The notes: generated by a model not told the origin, from the letters alone. Positions 18,235 through 27,423 are shown, counted from the first letter of the stretch. The stretch is DNA of 46,592 nt from an uncultured Lachnospiraceae bacterium (GCA_948470905.1 CAOKQK010000020.1:1-46592); one strand, 5' to 3'. Made by a program: numbers and translations.

Positions 18235-19520
18235 AAAAGAAGATACTGCGTAACTGGGGGCTGAAGCTGCTTTCGGTTGTGATCGCGTTCATGCTCTGGT
18301 ATCTGGCGGTCAGTACGGATGACCCGAAGGAGACTCATTCCTTTTCCAATATTCCTGTAATCCTGCGGAATGCAGAGCTGCTGGAGCAGGAGAATAAGGT
18401 CTATGAGATACAGGGAGGTAATGTGACAAGGGTGTCAGTACGCGCTCCCAGGAGTGTGTTCGAGCGGCTGAGGGCAAGCGATATCATTGCTGAGGCTGAC
18501 ATGAATATGCTGACGGATATTAATACCATAGCGATCACCTGTATTGTCCCCAATTATGAGGTAGAGAGCATAATCTGTAATCCGGCGGTGCTGCGTCTGG
18601 GCATTGAGGAAAAGAGCAGCAAGTGGCTGTTGGTGCAGGCGTCAACTACAGGCGAGGTGGCGGAAGGGTATGTGATCGGCAATATTACCACCGATGAGAA
18701 CAGGATAGAGATTAGCGGTCCGAAGTCAGTGGTGGAAAGAGTCAGCTATGCAGGGCTGGAATTTGATGTGTCCGGCGCTACGAGTACACAGACGGCAAAT
18801 GCGGAGATCATATTATATGATGCGGAAGGCAAGCCCGTGGAATCGGATAACCTGCACAAGACAGTAAACTATATCCGTATGAGGGTGGAGATACTTCCTG
18901 TCAGAGAGATTCCCGTGGAGCTGGATTACACAGGCGTACCCGCTCAGAAATATATGGCTACGGGAGAGATCAAGTGTGAACCTGAGACTGTAAGGATCGC
19001 AGGGTCTGCCCTTGCACTCATAGGAGTATCGAAGATCAGTGTACCGGCAAGTGAGCTGGACATTACCGGTGCTACGGGCAATATGGAGAAAGTGATCAAT
19101 ATCAAAGAATATCTGCCTGCAAGCGTACGTTTTGCAGACGCGGATTTTGACGGGAGAGTCACGGCAATGGTCTATATAGAGCCTATAAAGGAGAGGACAT
19201 TGCAGATTCCCGAAGGAAGGATCCTCATTTCCGGAACCCCGGAGGGTATGGATATCAGCTATGCATTGTCGGGTCAGACATACCGGCTGATGGTTTCCGG
19301 TCGGAATGCTCTGGTGTCCGCGTTGAACGAGACAGATGTGTCGTGTTTTGTCGACATAGAGGAATGGATGGAGGAGGAAGGCATACAGAAGCTGGAGCCT
19401 GGAACGTATGTGATTCCGGTAAAGGTTGTCCTGCCAAAGGATATTACGGCTGAAAACGAGCTATATGTGAGACTCAGAATTGAGGAGGAAAAGGAAGATG
19501 GCGAGATTGTTCGGAACTGA
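18231..19520 (+). CDS. cdaR: CdaR (YbbR-domain) regulator of diadenylate cyclase
   Basis: A 429-residue membrane-anchored extracellular protein. One N-terminal helix (about 10-28, LKLLSVVIAFMLWYLAV) is followed by roughly four YbbR beta-repeats. Each repeat shows a pattern such as IPVxLRNAE, VSVRAPRSV or IEISGPKSVV. CdaR modulates CdaA from the outer face of the membrane. Its start overlaps the end of cdaA by 4 bp, and its last 23 bp overlap glmM, so the three proteins are translationally coupled. Confidence 0.95.
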   Translation: MKKKILRNWGLKLLSVVIAFMLWYLAVSTDDPKETHSFSNIPVILRNAELLEQENKVYEIQGGNVTRVSVRAPRSVFERLRASDIIAEADMNMLTDINTIAITCIVPNYEVESIICNPAVLRLGIEEKSSKWLLVQASTTGEVAEGYVIGNITTDENRIEISGPKSVVERVSYAGLEFDVSGATSTQTANAEIILYDAEGKPVESDNLHKTVNYIRMRVEILPVREIPVELDYTGVPAQKYMATGEIKCEPETVRIAGSALALIGVSKISVPASELDITGATGNMEKVINIKEYLPASVRFADADFDGRVTAMVYIEPIKERTLQIPEGRILISGTPEGMDISYALSGQTYRLMVSGRNALVSALNETDVSCFVDIEEWMEEEGIQKLEPGTYVIPVKVVLPKDITAENELYVRLRIEEEKEDGEIVRN

Positions 19521-20847
19521 TGGTGTGCGCGGAGTCGCCAACGAGGATTTAACCCCCATGATGGCGATGCAGCTGGGCCAGGCGGGAGCTTATGTGCTCA
19601 CAAGGGAGAAGGAGCACAAGCCTACCATCATGGTGGGCTGTGATACGCGCATCTCAGGGGATATGCTGGCGAACGCACTGATGGCAGGCGCCTGCTCTGT
19701 AGGCGCAAACTGCATTTATGTGGGCGTCATCCCTACGCCTGCAGTGGCGTATCTGACGAAAAAATATATGGCGGATGCGGGGGTGGTCATCTCCGCATCG
19801 CATAATCCCGTGGAATTTAACGGTATCAAATTCTTTGACGGAAATGGCTATAAGCTGCCGGATGAGCTGGAGGATGAGATCGAGGCGGTCATCCGGAAGG
19901 AGATGTCGGAGATCAAGTTTCCCATCGGGCCCGGCGTGGGCAAGATCAAGTATCGCACGGATGCGAAGGAGGAGTACATAAACCATGCGATTACATCGGT
20001 TCCCGTGAAGCTGGGAGGCATGAAGATTGTGGTGGACTGTGCGGAGGGCGCGTCATATTATACTTCCGTGGAGGCGTTGAAGGAGCTGGGCGGATCTGTG
20101 GTTGCTATCCATAATAGCCCAGACGGCACAAATATCAACGTCAACTGCGGATCTACCCACATGGAGGAACTGCAGGCGCGGGTGGTCTACGAGAAGGCGA
20201 AGGTAGGGCTTGCCTTCGACGGGGACGCCGACAGGCTCCTGGCGGTAGACGAGAAGGGCAATGTGGTATACGGCGACCAGATCATGGCAATCGTGGGCAG
20301 TTACATGAAGGACAGGGGATGCCTGAAAAAGGATACCATAGTAACAACTGTCATGAGCAATCTGGGCTTTTTCCTCATGGGAAAGAAGACCGGGATTGCC
20401 ATGGAACAGACAAAGGTCGGCGACAGGTATGTGATGGAACGTATGAAGGAGATAGGCGCCAGCCTGGGCGGAGAACAGTCCGGGCATATTATCTTCCTGG
20501 ATGAAAATACCACCGGAGACGGGCTGCTCAGCGCGCTGCATCTGCTGCAGGTCATGGTTGACACCGGCAAGGATCTGTCAGAGCTTGCCGGTGTGATGGA
20601 GGTGCTCCCTCAGGCGCTTGTGAATGCAAAGGTGGCAAACCACAAGAAAGAGAAGTATCTGGAGTATCCTGAGATCGAGTCTGCCATCCGGCAGCTGGAG
20701 GAAAGGTTTGCCGGGGAGGGTCGTGTGCTGATCCGTCCTTCCGGCACGGAGCCTCTGGTGAGGGTGATGATCGAGGGCAAAGATCAGCAGGTCATCCAGG
20801 AGGAAGCCCAGAAGCTGGCGAATCTGATACAGGATATTATGTTTTGA
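19498..20847 (+). CDS. glmM: phosphoglucosamine mutase
   Basis: It converts glucosamine-6-phosphate to glucosamine-1-phosphate for UDP-GlcNAc and peptidoglycan synthesis. It begins MARLFGTDGVRGVAN, with GAGGAGGAAAAGGAAG upstream. The phosphoserine motif SASHNP places the catalytic Ser at 101, the metal site is FDGDADR, and the phosphate-binding loop RPSGTEPLVRVMIEG is near the C-terminus. The 449-residue length is standard. It overlaps cdaR by 23 bp and is the last gene before a hairpin and a new promoter. In related species GlmM also inhibits CdaA, tying c-di-AMP level to wall precursor flow. Confidence 0.98.
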   Translation: MARLFGTDGVRGVANEDLTPMMAMQLGQAGAYVLTREKEHKPTIMVGCDTRISGDMLANALMAGACSVGANCIYVGVIPTPAVAYLTKKYMADAGVVISASHNPVEFNGIKFFDGNGYKLPDELEDEIEAVIRKEMSEIKFPIGPGVGKIKYRTDAKEEYINHAITSVPVKLGGMKIVVDCAEGASYYTSVEALKELGGSVVAIHNSPDGTNINVNCGSTHMEELQARVVYEKAKVGLAFDGDADRLLAVDEKGNVVYGDQIMAIVGSYMKDRGCLKKDTIVTTVMSNLGFFLMGKKTGIAMEQTKVGDRYVMERMKEIGASLGGEQSGHIIFLDENTTGDGLLSALHLLQVMVDTGKDLSELAGVMEVLPQALVNAKVANHKKEKYLEYPEIESAIRQLEERFAGEGRVLIRPSGTEPLVRVMIEGKDQQVIQEEAQKLANLIQDIMF

Positions 20848-20859
20848 GATATTTTTGCG

Positions 20860-20883
20860 GGAAACGCTTTAATCAGTGTTTCC
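20860..20883 (+). terminator. weak hairpin after glmM
   Basis: GGAAACGC (20860-20867) pairs with GTGTTTCC (20876-20883) with one G-U pair. No T-run follows, so termination is uncertain. Confidence 0.35.
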
Positions 20884-20905
20884 ATAAACATTTGCAAAAT
20901 CATAC

Positions 20906-20934
20906 TTGTGAACAGGTGCCAGGCGTGGTATGAT
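20906..20934 (+). promoter_or_regulatory. promoter of ptsH
   Basis: TTGTGA (20906-20911), a 17-bp spacer and TATGAT (20929-20934). Transcription near 20941 would give a leader of about 170 nt before ptsH. That leader contains a possible stem TTGGCA/TGCCAA near 20979-21011. Confidence 0.65.
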
Positions 20935-21111
20935 ATAAGAAACTGATTGTAAGTCAATTTGTACATTTGGAATGTGTTTTGGCATGAGTGGGTTGTCCAG
21001 ACTGTTGCCAAACCATGTATCAACTGCAAAGTTTATGAACAGTTCCTGAGAGACAGAGCGAATTTATGGGGAAAGGATATACAATACAAACAAGAATTGG
21101 AGGGAAGCAAC

Positions 21112-21375
21112 ATGGTGAGTCAGAAGGTGGTCATCAAAAATCCTACAGGCTTGCACCTCAGACCGGCAGGAGTTCTTTGCAAGGAAGCAATGCAGTTCAA
21201 ATCATTGATCACATTTTCGTTTAGGGATAATACGGCGAATGCAAAAAGCGTGCTGAGCGTGTTGGGCGCATGCGTAAAGTGTGGGGATGAGATTGAATTT
21301 GTCTGTGAAGGAGAGGATGAACAGGAAGCGCTGAAGACACTGATACATGCTGTAGAAAGTGGACTGGGAGAATAA
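21112..21375 (+). CDS. ptsH: phosphocarrier protein HPr
   Basis: HPr carries phosphate from enzyme I to sugar-specific EIIA proteins in the PTS, and in Firmicutes also acts in carbon catabolite control. The 87 residues include the active-site His15 (NPTGLHLRPA) and the regulatory Ser46 (NAKSVLSVLGA) phosphorylated by HPr kinase. Retention of His15 distinguishes it from Crh. GGAGGGAAGC precedes the ATG; the frame is open further upstream but that is not part of the protein. ptsI is not adjacent, so it stands alone between its promoter and the terminator at 21381. Confidence 0.96.
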   Translation: MVSQKVVIKNPTGLHLRPAGVLCKEAMQFKSLITFSFRDNTANAKSVLSVLGACVKCGDEIEFVCEGEDEQEALKTLIHAVESGLGE

Positions 21376-21380
21376 AGCCG

Positions 21381-21402
21381 CGGGATGCCGGAAGGCATCC
21401 CG
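21381..21402 (+). terminator. terminator after ptsH
   Basis: CGGGATGCC (21381-21389) and GGCATCCCG (21394-21402) form a perfect 9-bp stem with a GGAA tetraloop, 6 bp after the stop. The T-tract is short (TAATTTG), so efficiency may be modest. Confidence 0.75.
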
Positions 21403-21477
21403 TAATTTGTGCAGGAACCTGAGATATAGAGAAGCGTCATACCGCACAGGCAGGCATGGTATGGTGGAGGCAGGATA

Positions 21478-21497
21478 AATTGCCACAGACGGCAATT
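21478..21497 (+). other. short hairpin just upstream of the leuA ribosome site
   Basis: AATTGCC (21478-21484) pairs with GGCAATT (21491-21497), six bases before GGGAGG. No leucine-codon leader peptide or T-box is visible, so any regulatory role is speculative. Confidence 0.35.
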
Positions 21498-21512
21498 GGA
21501 ATGGGAGGATTT

Positions 21513-23186
21513 ATGTTGAAATATGAAAGATATCAAAAAAATCCGGTGGTCAATTATCCGGAGAGAGAGTGGCCGGGAAAGGAGATCACCAAGGCGCCGG
21601 TCTGGTGCAGCGTGGACCTTCGTGACGGCAACCAGGCTCTGATTGATCCCATGCAGGTGGACGAGAAGATTGAAATGTTCCAATTCCTGGTGAAGCTGGG
21701 CTTTCGAGAGATTGAGATCGGCTTTCCGGCGGCGAGCCAGATAGAATATGATTTCCTGCGCCAGCTCATAGAGCGCAGGCTGATACCTGACGATGTGGTG
21801 GTACAGGTTCTGACCCAGTGCCGGGAAGAACTGATTGACAGGACCTTTGAGGCCATTGAGGGCTGTAAACAGGCGGTGGTGCATATTTATAATTCTACAT
21901 CTACTCTGCAGCGGGATGTGGTGTTCCACATGGATAAGGAGCATATCACGGAGATTGCGGTAAACGGTACCAGGATGGTAAAAGAACGGGCGGCGAATTT
22001 CCCCGGCAGGATTATTCTGGAGTATTCACCGGAAAGCTTTACCGGGACGGAGCTGGAGTATGCGCTGGAAATCTGCAACGCGGTGATACGGGAATGGCAG
22101 CCTTCCACGGATGCGCCCATGATCATCAATCTTCCTTCCACGGTGGAGATGAATACGCCCAATGTGTACGCGGACCAGATAGAGTGGATGGCAAGGCATC
22201 TGGATAACAGAGAGAGTATCGTACTCAGCGTCCATCCTCACAACGACAGGGGCACCGGCGTGGCCAGTGCAGAGCTTGCGCTGCTTGCAGGCGCCGACCG
22301 TGTGGAGGGGACTCTTTTCGGAAACGGGGAGAGGACCGGAAATGTGGACATCGTAAATTTGGCATACAATATGTTTTCCCAGGGCATTGATCCCAGGCTG
22401 AACCTGGAGCGGGTAAACGATGCCATTGAGATATATGAGCGCTGCTGTAAGCTGCCTGTCCATCCAAGGCACCCTTATGCCGGGAAGCTTGTGTTTACCG
22501 CCTTTTCCGGCTCCCATCAGGATGCCATCAACAAGGGCATGCACGCCATGAAGGAGCGGGGCAGCGACATCTGGCAGGTTCCTTATCTGCCCATCGACCC
22601 TGCGGATATTGGCAGGCAGTATGAGCCCATTGTGCGGATCAATTCCCAGTCAGGCAAGGGTGGTGTCGCCTTTATCATGGATACTTACTTTGGCTTCAAG
22701 CTCCCCAAGGCGATGCACAAGGAGTTTGCAAATGTCATTCAGGAGATTTCCGAGAAGCAGGGAGAAGTGTCGCCTGAACAGATCATGCAGAGCTTTCGGG
22801 AGACTTATCTGGACAAGAAGGAGCCCATCCATTTCCGCAGGCTGCAGATTGAGGAAATGGGCGGGGAGGTCAAGAGCCAGTTTGACACAAAGGTCATTGT
22901 GGAATACACTGACCACGGGGAAACAAAGTGCTTTGAGGCGGTAGGCAACGGTCCCATTGACGCGGTGCAGAGGGGATTGAATCACCAGCTGGGCATTTCC
23001 ATAAAGGTTTTGGATTATGAGGAGCACGCCCTCCAGAGCGGCGCCAACTCCCAGGCGGCGGCATACATCCACCTGCTGGACGGGGAGAGCGGGCGTGTGA
23101 CCTATGGTGTGGGTGTCAGCTCCAATATCACAAGAGCTTCTGTCCGGGCGGTCTTTTCTGCCGTGAACAGGCTGGAGCTTGGGTAG
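21513..23186 (+). CDS. leuA: 2-isopropylmalate synthase
   Basis: It condenses acetyl-CoA with 2-ketoisovalerate, the first committed step of leucine synthesis. The protein starts MLKYERYQKNPVVNYPEREW with GGGAGG upstream. A TIM barrel begins at WCSVDLRDGNQALIDPM (metal-binding Asp) and carries the HPH metal motif in SVHPHNDRGTG. A C-terminal LeuA-dimer regulatory domain (about 430-557) would bind leucine for feedback inhibition. At 557 residues it belongs to the longer LeuA type. No other leu genes are adjacent. A strong bidirectional terminator follows. Confidence 0.96.
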   Translation: MLKYERYQKNPVVNYPEREWPGKEITKAPVWCSVDLRDGNQALIDPMQVDEKIEMFQFLVKLGFREIEIGFPAASQIEYDFLRQLIERRLIPDDVVVQVLTQCREELIDRTFEAIEGCKQAVVHIYNSTSTLQRDVVFHMDKEHITEIAVNGTRMVKERAANFPGRIILEYSPESFTGTELEYALEICNAVIREWQPSTDAPMIINLPSTVEMNTPNVYADQIEWMARHLDNRESIVLSVHPHNDRGTGVASAELALLAGADRVEGTLFGNGERTGNVDIVNLAYNMFSQGIDPRLNLERVNDAIEIYERCCKLPVHPRHPYAGKLVFTAFSGSHQDAINKGMHAMKERGSDIWQVPYLPIDPADIGRQYEPIVRINSQSGKGGVAFIMDTYFGFKLPKAMHKEFANVIQEISEKQGEVSPEQIMQSFRETYLDKKEPIHFRRLQIEEMGGEVKSQFDTKVIVEYTDHGETKCFEAVGNGPIDAVQRGLNHQLGISIKVLDYEEHALQSGANSQAAAYIHLLDGESGRVTYGVGVSSNITRASVRAVFSAVNRLELG

Positions 23187-23282
23187 CCTGTGCATTGGGG
23201 CAGGGAAGAATTTTCTCCCTGCCTGCCGCGCGGCCCGCATGCTGCTTCAGCAGCAAAATTCCATATGCGGGCCTGTGCATCA

Positions 23283-23321
23283 AAAAAGACTGCTGCGTCC
23301 ATTCTGCGCAGCAGTCTTTTT
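23283..23321. terminator. bidirectional terminator between leuA and the minus-strand operon
   Basis: AAAAAGACTGCTGCG (23283-23297) and CGCAGCAGTCTTTTT (23307-23321) form a perfect 15-bp stem with a 9-nt loop and T-runs on both strands. It separates leuA from the convergent glycosyltransferase genes. Confidence 0.92.
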
Positions 23322-23327
23322 GCAGTA

Positions 23328-25148
23328 TTATTTCCGATATATCCGTATATATCTTCCGTTGTCGACCTGGGTATATCCGAAGTCGTTCTCGATGTATTGC
23401 ATCAGCCAGCCGTCAGGGCTGGTCATCAATTCTCCGTACCAGCAGTCCACTATAATCACATTTGGCTCTTTTTCCGGATACATTTCCCAGTATTCCAGAA
23501 GCCTTTCGTCATAAATGGTTCCATTGACGATGGAGAAATGGGAGATTTCCACGTCCTTGAACAGGTATTGGATGGTGCCGAGATTGTTTACCTGGTCTGC
23601 CATAATCAACACCCTGTCCCCATCCCGGAGATACTCCTGCCAGTCCTCATAATCACAGTTATAGATATAAGCGCTGATATAATTGGATATAATGCCTGCC
23701 GCCGGTCCTTCTTTCATTATGCCTCCGCTCTGCAATACGTTGCTGTAATCAGCGTTTGCGCGCAGCGTGTAGGCTTTCCCAAAGATGGCGGTAAGGCACC
23801 AGACCGTCAATACACCCCAGACCCATTTGGAATATCTGCTGTTCTGACTTTTCTCCAGCCCCAGGATCAGCAGGGCTGCGCTGTAAAAAGCCGCGGGCAT
23901 GGCGTGGGGAATGGACTCCGTAAGGCTGATGTCTGTCAGGTAGACCACAGCCAGCAGGCAGAGGACCGCTCCCCATATGCCGTATCGCAGCAGGGCGGCG
24001 TCTTCCGTGCCGTGACGCTTGTCCTGGAGGGAGCCAGCACAGGCGTCCGCCCGGGATAAAGCTGCGGAAGCGCCGCCCTGCGTGGAGCCTGCACAGGCGT
24101 CCCCCTGGGATAAAGCTGCGGAAGCGCCACCCTGCGTAGAGCCTGCATGAATGTCCTCTCGGAGGAATTTGGCATGGACATGCAGTCCTGCTGCGGTGAT
24201 CGCGATCAGGTGGATATGCATGGACTCATAACCGGAGTTCAGCACGATCCAGTAAAAGAGCTGTACCACACAGGAAAAGAGGATGATCAGGCAGTCCTTT
24301 ATGCCGCTTTCCAGCTTTTTCCACCTTGCCACTGCCGTGGCAAGGAGCCAGCAGCCCAGCCAGAGGGCGAGCTCATAAAGAGCCTTCAGCAGAAAGAACT
24401 GGAATTTGTCCCACAGAGAAGACTTGTGGGTGACATCCCCGTTTAAAATATGGGAGAGGGAGTCCATCAGTCCCGAAGGGGTTGTGTGAAGGAGCAGCAT
24501 TCCCAGGTAGCCTGCGGCGCATATCCCGCAGACAAGAGTGAAAATGCCCATGTCACGCCATCTGTCTTTTCCGGAGAGGCGGGCAAGGCAGACCAGCACA
24601 AAAGGATAAAGGATCAGGCAGGAGGGGTAGGACAGTATCGTCAACGCCAATGAGACGGCTGCCAGGATCAGATATCTTTTTTTCCTGTCCGTGTGATAAT
24701 ATTGGATCAGAAAAAGGGACAGCAGGGTGTAGAACCACACCTGCATGATGCCGAACTCGGGCAGCATGATCTGTTTTGGGATGGTATTGTAGTAGATAAG
24801 GGCAAGAAGCCAGGCGTAATTCCTGTTTACAAAGCCCTGCAGCACCTTGTACAGATAGACGCTGATGCCCAGATGGATCAGGGCGCCCCAGACCCGCAGG
24901 TATATCACAACCCCTGTTGTGCCAAAGAATTTCAGATAAGGTTTCATTAAGAATGTACACAAAAAAGCGGAGGACTGATGAGGCTCCCACATATCCAGAA
25001 ACAGCCTGCCGCCTGTAGCATTGCGGTAAGACATTACCACCTGGTATTCCTCGTCCAGTCCCACCGCGCTGATGAACATTTTTAACGTTGCCAAAATGCT
25101 CAATACGATCAAAAAAGGTTTTAGACGGTCAATTTTGTTTTTTGTCAT
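23328..25148 (-). CDS. polytopic membrane protein, GT-C-like glycosyltransferase, with internal repeat
   Basis: A 606-residue polytopic membrane protein. After a first helix (about 11-29) the outer loop has the acidic LDEEYQVVMSYR motif and later WEPHQSSAF, resembling the DE-containing first loop of GT-C enzymes. About ten more helices follow, then a soluble C-terminal domain (about 455-606). Residues about 331-372 are a repeat-encoded insert (AGSTQGGASAALS twice) between membrane segments. The gene overlaps the upstream GT2 gene by 20 bp, with AAGGAGAC before its ATG. The pairing of a GT2 polyprenyl-phosphate glycosyltransferase with a polytopic GT-C is the usual arrangement for lipid-linked sugar transfer to envelope polymers. 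The acceptor is unknown. Confidence 0.78.
   Translation of the reverse strand: MTKNKIDRLKPFLIVLSILATLKMFISAVGLDEEYQVVMSYRNATGGRLFLDMWEPHQSSAFLCTFLMKPYLKFFGTTGVVIYLRVWGALIHLGISVYLYKVLQGFVNRNYAWLLALIYYNTIPKQIMLPEFGIMQVWFYTLLSLFLIQYYHTDRKKRYLILAAVSLALTILSYPSCLILYPFVLVCLARLSGKDRWRDMGIFTLVCGICAAGYLGMLLLHTTPSGLMDSLSHILNGDVTHKSSLWDKFQFFLLKALYELALWLGCWLLATAVARWKKLESGIKDCLIILFSCVVQLFYWIVLNSGYESMHIHLIAITAAGLHVHAKFLREDIHAGSTQGGASAALSQGDACAGSTQGGASAALSRADACAGSLQDKRHGTEDAALLRYGIWGAVLCLLAVVYLTDISLTESIPHAMPAAFYSAALLILGLEKSQNSRYSKWVWGVLTVWCLTAIFGKAYTLRANADYSNVLQSGGIMKEGPAAGIISNYISAYIYNCDYEDWQEYLRDGDRVLIMADQVNNLGTIQYLFKDVEISHFSIVNGTIYDERLLEYWEMYPEKEPNVIIVDCWYGELMTSPDGWLMQYIENDFGYTQVDNGRYIRIYRK
24031..24156 (-). 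repeat. 54-bp tandem repeat inside the GT-C-like gene
   Basis: Two full 54-bp units (24031-24084, 24085-24138) and a partial third (to about 24156). On the plus strand they begin GAGCCTGCACAGGCGTCC. The period is divisible by three, so the gene stays in frame and gains an 18-residue Ala/Gly/Ser-rich unit per copy. Confidence 0.88.
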
Positions 25149-26085
25149 GTGTCTCCTTTTCCCCCGGCTCCGATATCTCGTCTATGATGTAGGGGGGGCG
25201 CGTCCTGGCGGCGTCCAGCGTGCGCCAGATGTATTCGCCCAGGATACCCAGCATCAGCATGATAATGCCCGACGCACACAGGACCACGCACATCAGGGAA
25301 GCCCATCCTGCGATGGGAGTGCCCCGGGTAAATTTCTCCACCAGGACAAAAATCAGCAGGATCACTGCCAGTATATTGAAAACGATACCCAGACCGGACA
25401 TGAAACGGAGAGGAAAGTAGGAGAAGCTCATAACGGAATCCATGACCAGCTTTACTTTTTTGGAGAGCGTCCAGCGGGACTTGCCGACTTCCCGGTCCTG
25501 TCGGACGAAATAAATCTTGTCCGTGCGGAAGCCTGCCCAGAGCACCTGCAGAGTCAGGGAGGAATTCTTCTCGTCCAGCCGTTCCAGTACTTCAATGACC
25601 TTGCGGTCTATGAGATAACAGTCACAGCCGCCCACGGGCATGTTTTTGTTGACAATTTTGCGGATCAGGGAATAGTACATATTGGCAAAAAATACTTTTA
25701 CAGGGTTCTCTTTTCGCTCTTTTCGGACTGCAAGGACTACTTTGTTGCCGCGCTTCCAGCTCTCGTACATTTCCAGGATAATGCAGGAATCCTCCTGCAG
25801 GTCTGCCTGCTTGGTGACAGCGCAGTCTCCGGTGCAGACGGACAAGCCTGCCAGCAGAGCAGCATGTTCGCCGAAATTGCGGGACAACCTGACAAGCCTG
25901 ACATGGGGATCCCGGTCTTTGAGACGGTTCATCACCTGCCAGGAATCATCACCGGAACCGTCGTCCACGAATACGATCTCATATTCCCCCAGCTTGTCCA
26001 GGATTTTTTCTCTCATATCTTCATAGAGAAGCTCCAGTGTATCCGCGTTGTAGTATACAGGGACTACAATTGATATCTTACTCAT
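25129..26085 (-). CDS. GT2 glycosyltransferase, polyprenyl-phosphate sugar synthase type
   Basis: A 318-residue family 2 glycosyltransferase of the DPM1/GtrB/ArnC subgroup. The GT-A domain begins ISIVVPVYYNADTLELLYED, with FVDDGSGDDSW for nucleotide binding. Two C-terminal membrane helices (about 228-253 and 263-287) anchor it. Members of this subgroup make undecaprenyl-phosphate sugars at the inner face. The usual DVDLQDP metal motif reads KQADLQED here, so the first Asp of the motif is replaced while ADLQ remains. It is the first gene of a two-gene minus-strand operon with the overlapping GT-C-like gene. The start uses GGTGAT and no strong promoter is seen. Confidence 0.88.
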   Translation of the reverse strand: MSKISIVVPVYYNADTLELLYEDMREKILDKLGEYEIVFVDDGSGDDSWQVMNRLKDRDPHVRLVRLSRNFGEHAALLAGLSVCTGDCAVTKQADLQEDSCIILEMYESWKRGNKVVLAVRKERKENPVKVFFANMYYSLIRKIVNKNMPVGGCDCYLIDRKVIEVLERLDEKNSSLTLQVLWAGFRTDKIYFVRQDREVGKSRWTLSKKVKLVMDSVMSFSYFPLRFMSGLGIVFNILAVILLIFVLVEKFTRGTPIAGWASLMCVVLCASGIIMLMLGILGEYIWRTLDAARTRPPYIIDEISEPGEKETHDKKQN

Positions 26086-26283
26086 TTTATCACCATTTTA
26101 AGTAAATTCCCTAAGCATTAACCCCGGTACACTGAAATATAAGCATGAATGCACCGGTACATCTTCCTGGATTATTCTACCATACCCCGGCATCTTCTTC
26201 AAGGATTACTGTAAAAAATACACCCTTATTACGCACTGCAACCCCTGCAACGCCTTATGCTGCAGAGAAATCAAGCCTGGTGT

Positions 26284-27423
26284 TCACCTGTAGGTAAAGG
26301 TATTCCCCTCCTGAACGATACAGATCATGGTCTTGCCGGTGTTCATCACAATCTCGTTGCCAAAATCATCGTAATACTTTGTGGCGCCATAGTCGCTTGT
26401 CTTTGACCAATGGATGTGGATCCCCCTGCCATTGGTAAAATACCAGCCGTCCCTGGTAGTGTCATGGCACTGGAATGCCAGGTAGCCGTTGCCGATATCC
26501 TCGGATTTCGTGTTCTGTACAATGATATTTTTGAAGGAAAGCTGTTCGCCGGTTGCCGCGTCCATATGGGCGCCGTCAGTGCTTCCGGACAGGTACTGGG
26601 ACCGATAATAGAGCCCGTCATCGTCATTGTACTCAAAATAGCACCTTGTCAGGGGATAGCAGCCTGACATGTCGATATAAGTTGCATCCTTGGCGTCAGA
26701 ACCATATTGTGTCAGGTCATTGGGGGTATCCTTAGTGGCAAATACAAAATGCTCTTTGTCCGTCAGCCCGCGGTAGGCAAGGGAATAACCCTTCTTTTGG
26801 ACGACACTTGCAAGCCCGGAGCCGGTGGCATAGCTGTTATGGGGCGCCTGTCGGTTCGCGTCGCGGAAAAATGCGGCGGAATCGGAAGCCTGGTTGGCAT
26901 CAATGGTCTGTGTATTAGGTTCCGCCAGCAGGTCATTGATAAAGAAAGGCCCTCCGTGATGCACGATGAAGGCATCCCACTCAAATGCCCAGTAAGCGTA
27001 GTAAGCCCGCAGGCTCCGTACATTGCCGATCTTGCTTAAGTTTTCCCAGTCTTCAAAAATTGCCAGCATGCGGGTCATGCGTCCCTCCACATTTGCCTCA
27101 TAGATGACGGAGGCTTCCGAGAGATTGTAGTGGGGGATCGCATTGCTTTCGTTAGGTATCATCACTGCGATAGGGCGGGTGGCGGCAACATCCGCATCAA
27201 CCCATTCATTTGTCAGGAGACTTCGCACCATGCCGTCCTGAGGGGGCCTGGAGTCGCCGTCTGCAGTGCCGGAAGGTATGGCAGTGGGGACTGTGGGTGT
27301 CGGTGTATTGTTATCAGGAGCCGGTGTCTCCTGGACAATGGGACTTGGTATGTTACCTGGGCTGCATGCACAAAAAACCGTAAGGAAGGCTGTGAGGGCA
27401 AACCAAAGTTTTATCTTTTTCAT
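26284..27423 (-). CDS. DUF3048 domain lipoprotein (YerB-like)
   Basis: A 379-residue secreted protein of the DUF3048/YerB family. The start at 27423 is chosen because AGGAG lies 8 bp upstream and it gives a clean signal peptide (MKKIKLWFALTAFLTVFCAC). The Cys at about 18-20 could be lipid-modified, although the lipobox is atypical. A Pro/Thr-rich linker follows. The DUF3048 N-terminal domain begins RPIAVMIPNESNAIPHYNLS and contains GNVRSLRAYY; the C-terminal DUF3048_C part ends GKTMICIVQEGNTFTYR. The biochemical function of the family is not known to me. A promoter with TATAAT lies upstream. It is transcribed away from the GT2 gene at 27773. Confidence 0.88.
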   Translation of the reverse strand: MKKIKLWFALTAFLTVFCACSPGNIPSPIVQETPAPDNNTPTPTVPTAIPSGTADGDSRPPQDGMVRSLLTNEWVDADVAATRPIAVMIPNESNAIPHYNLSEASVIYEANVEGRMTRMLAIFEDWENLSKIGNVRSLRAYYAYWAFEWDAFIVHHGGPFFINDLLAEPNTQTIDANQASDSAAFFRDANRQAPHNSYATGSGLASVVQKKGYSLAYRGLTDKEHFVFATKDTPNDLTQYGSDAKDATYIDMSGCYPLTRCYFEYNDDDGLYYRSQYLSGSTDGAHMDAATGEQLSFKNIIVQNTKSEDIGNGYLAFQCHDTTRDGWYFTNGRGIHIHWSKTSDYGATKYYDDFGNEIVMNTGKTMICIVQEGNTFTYR

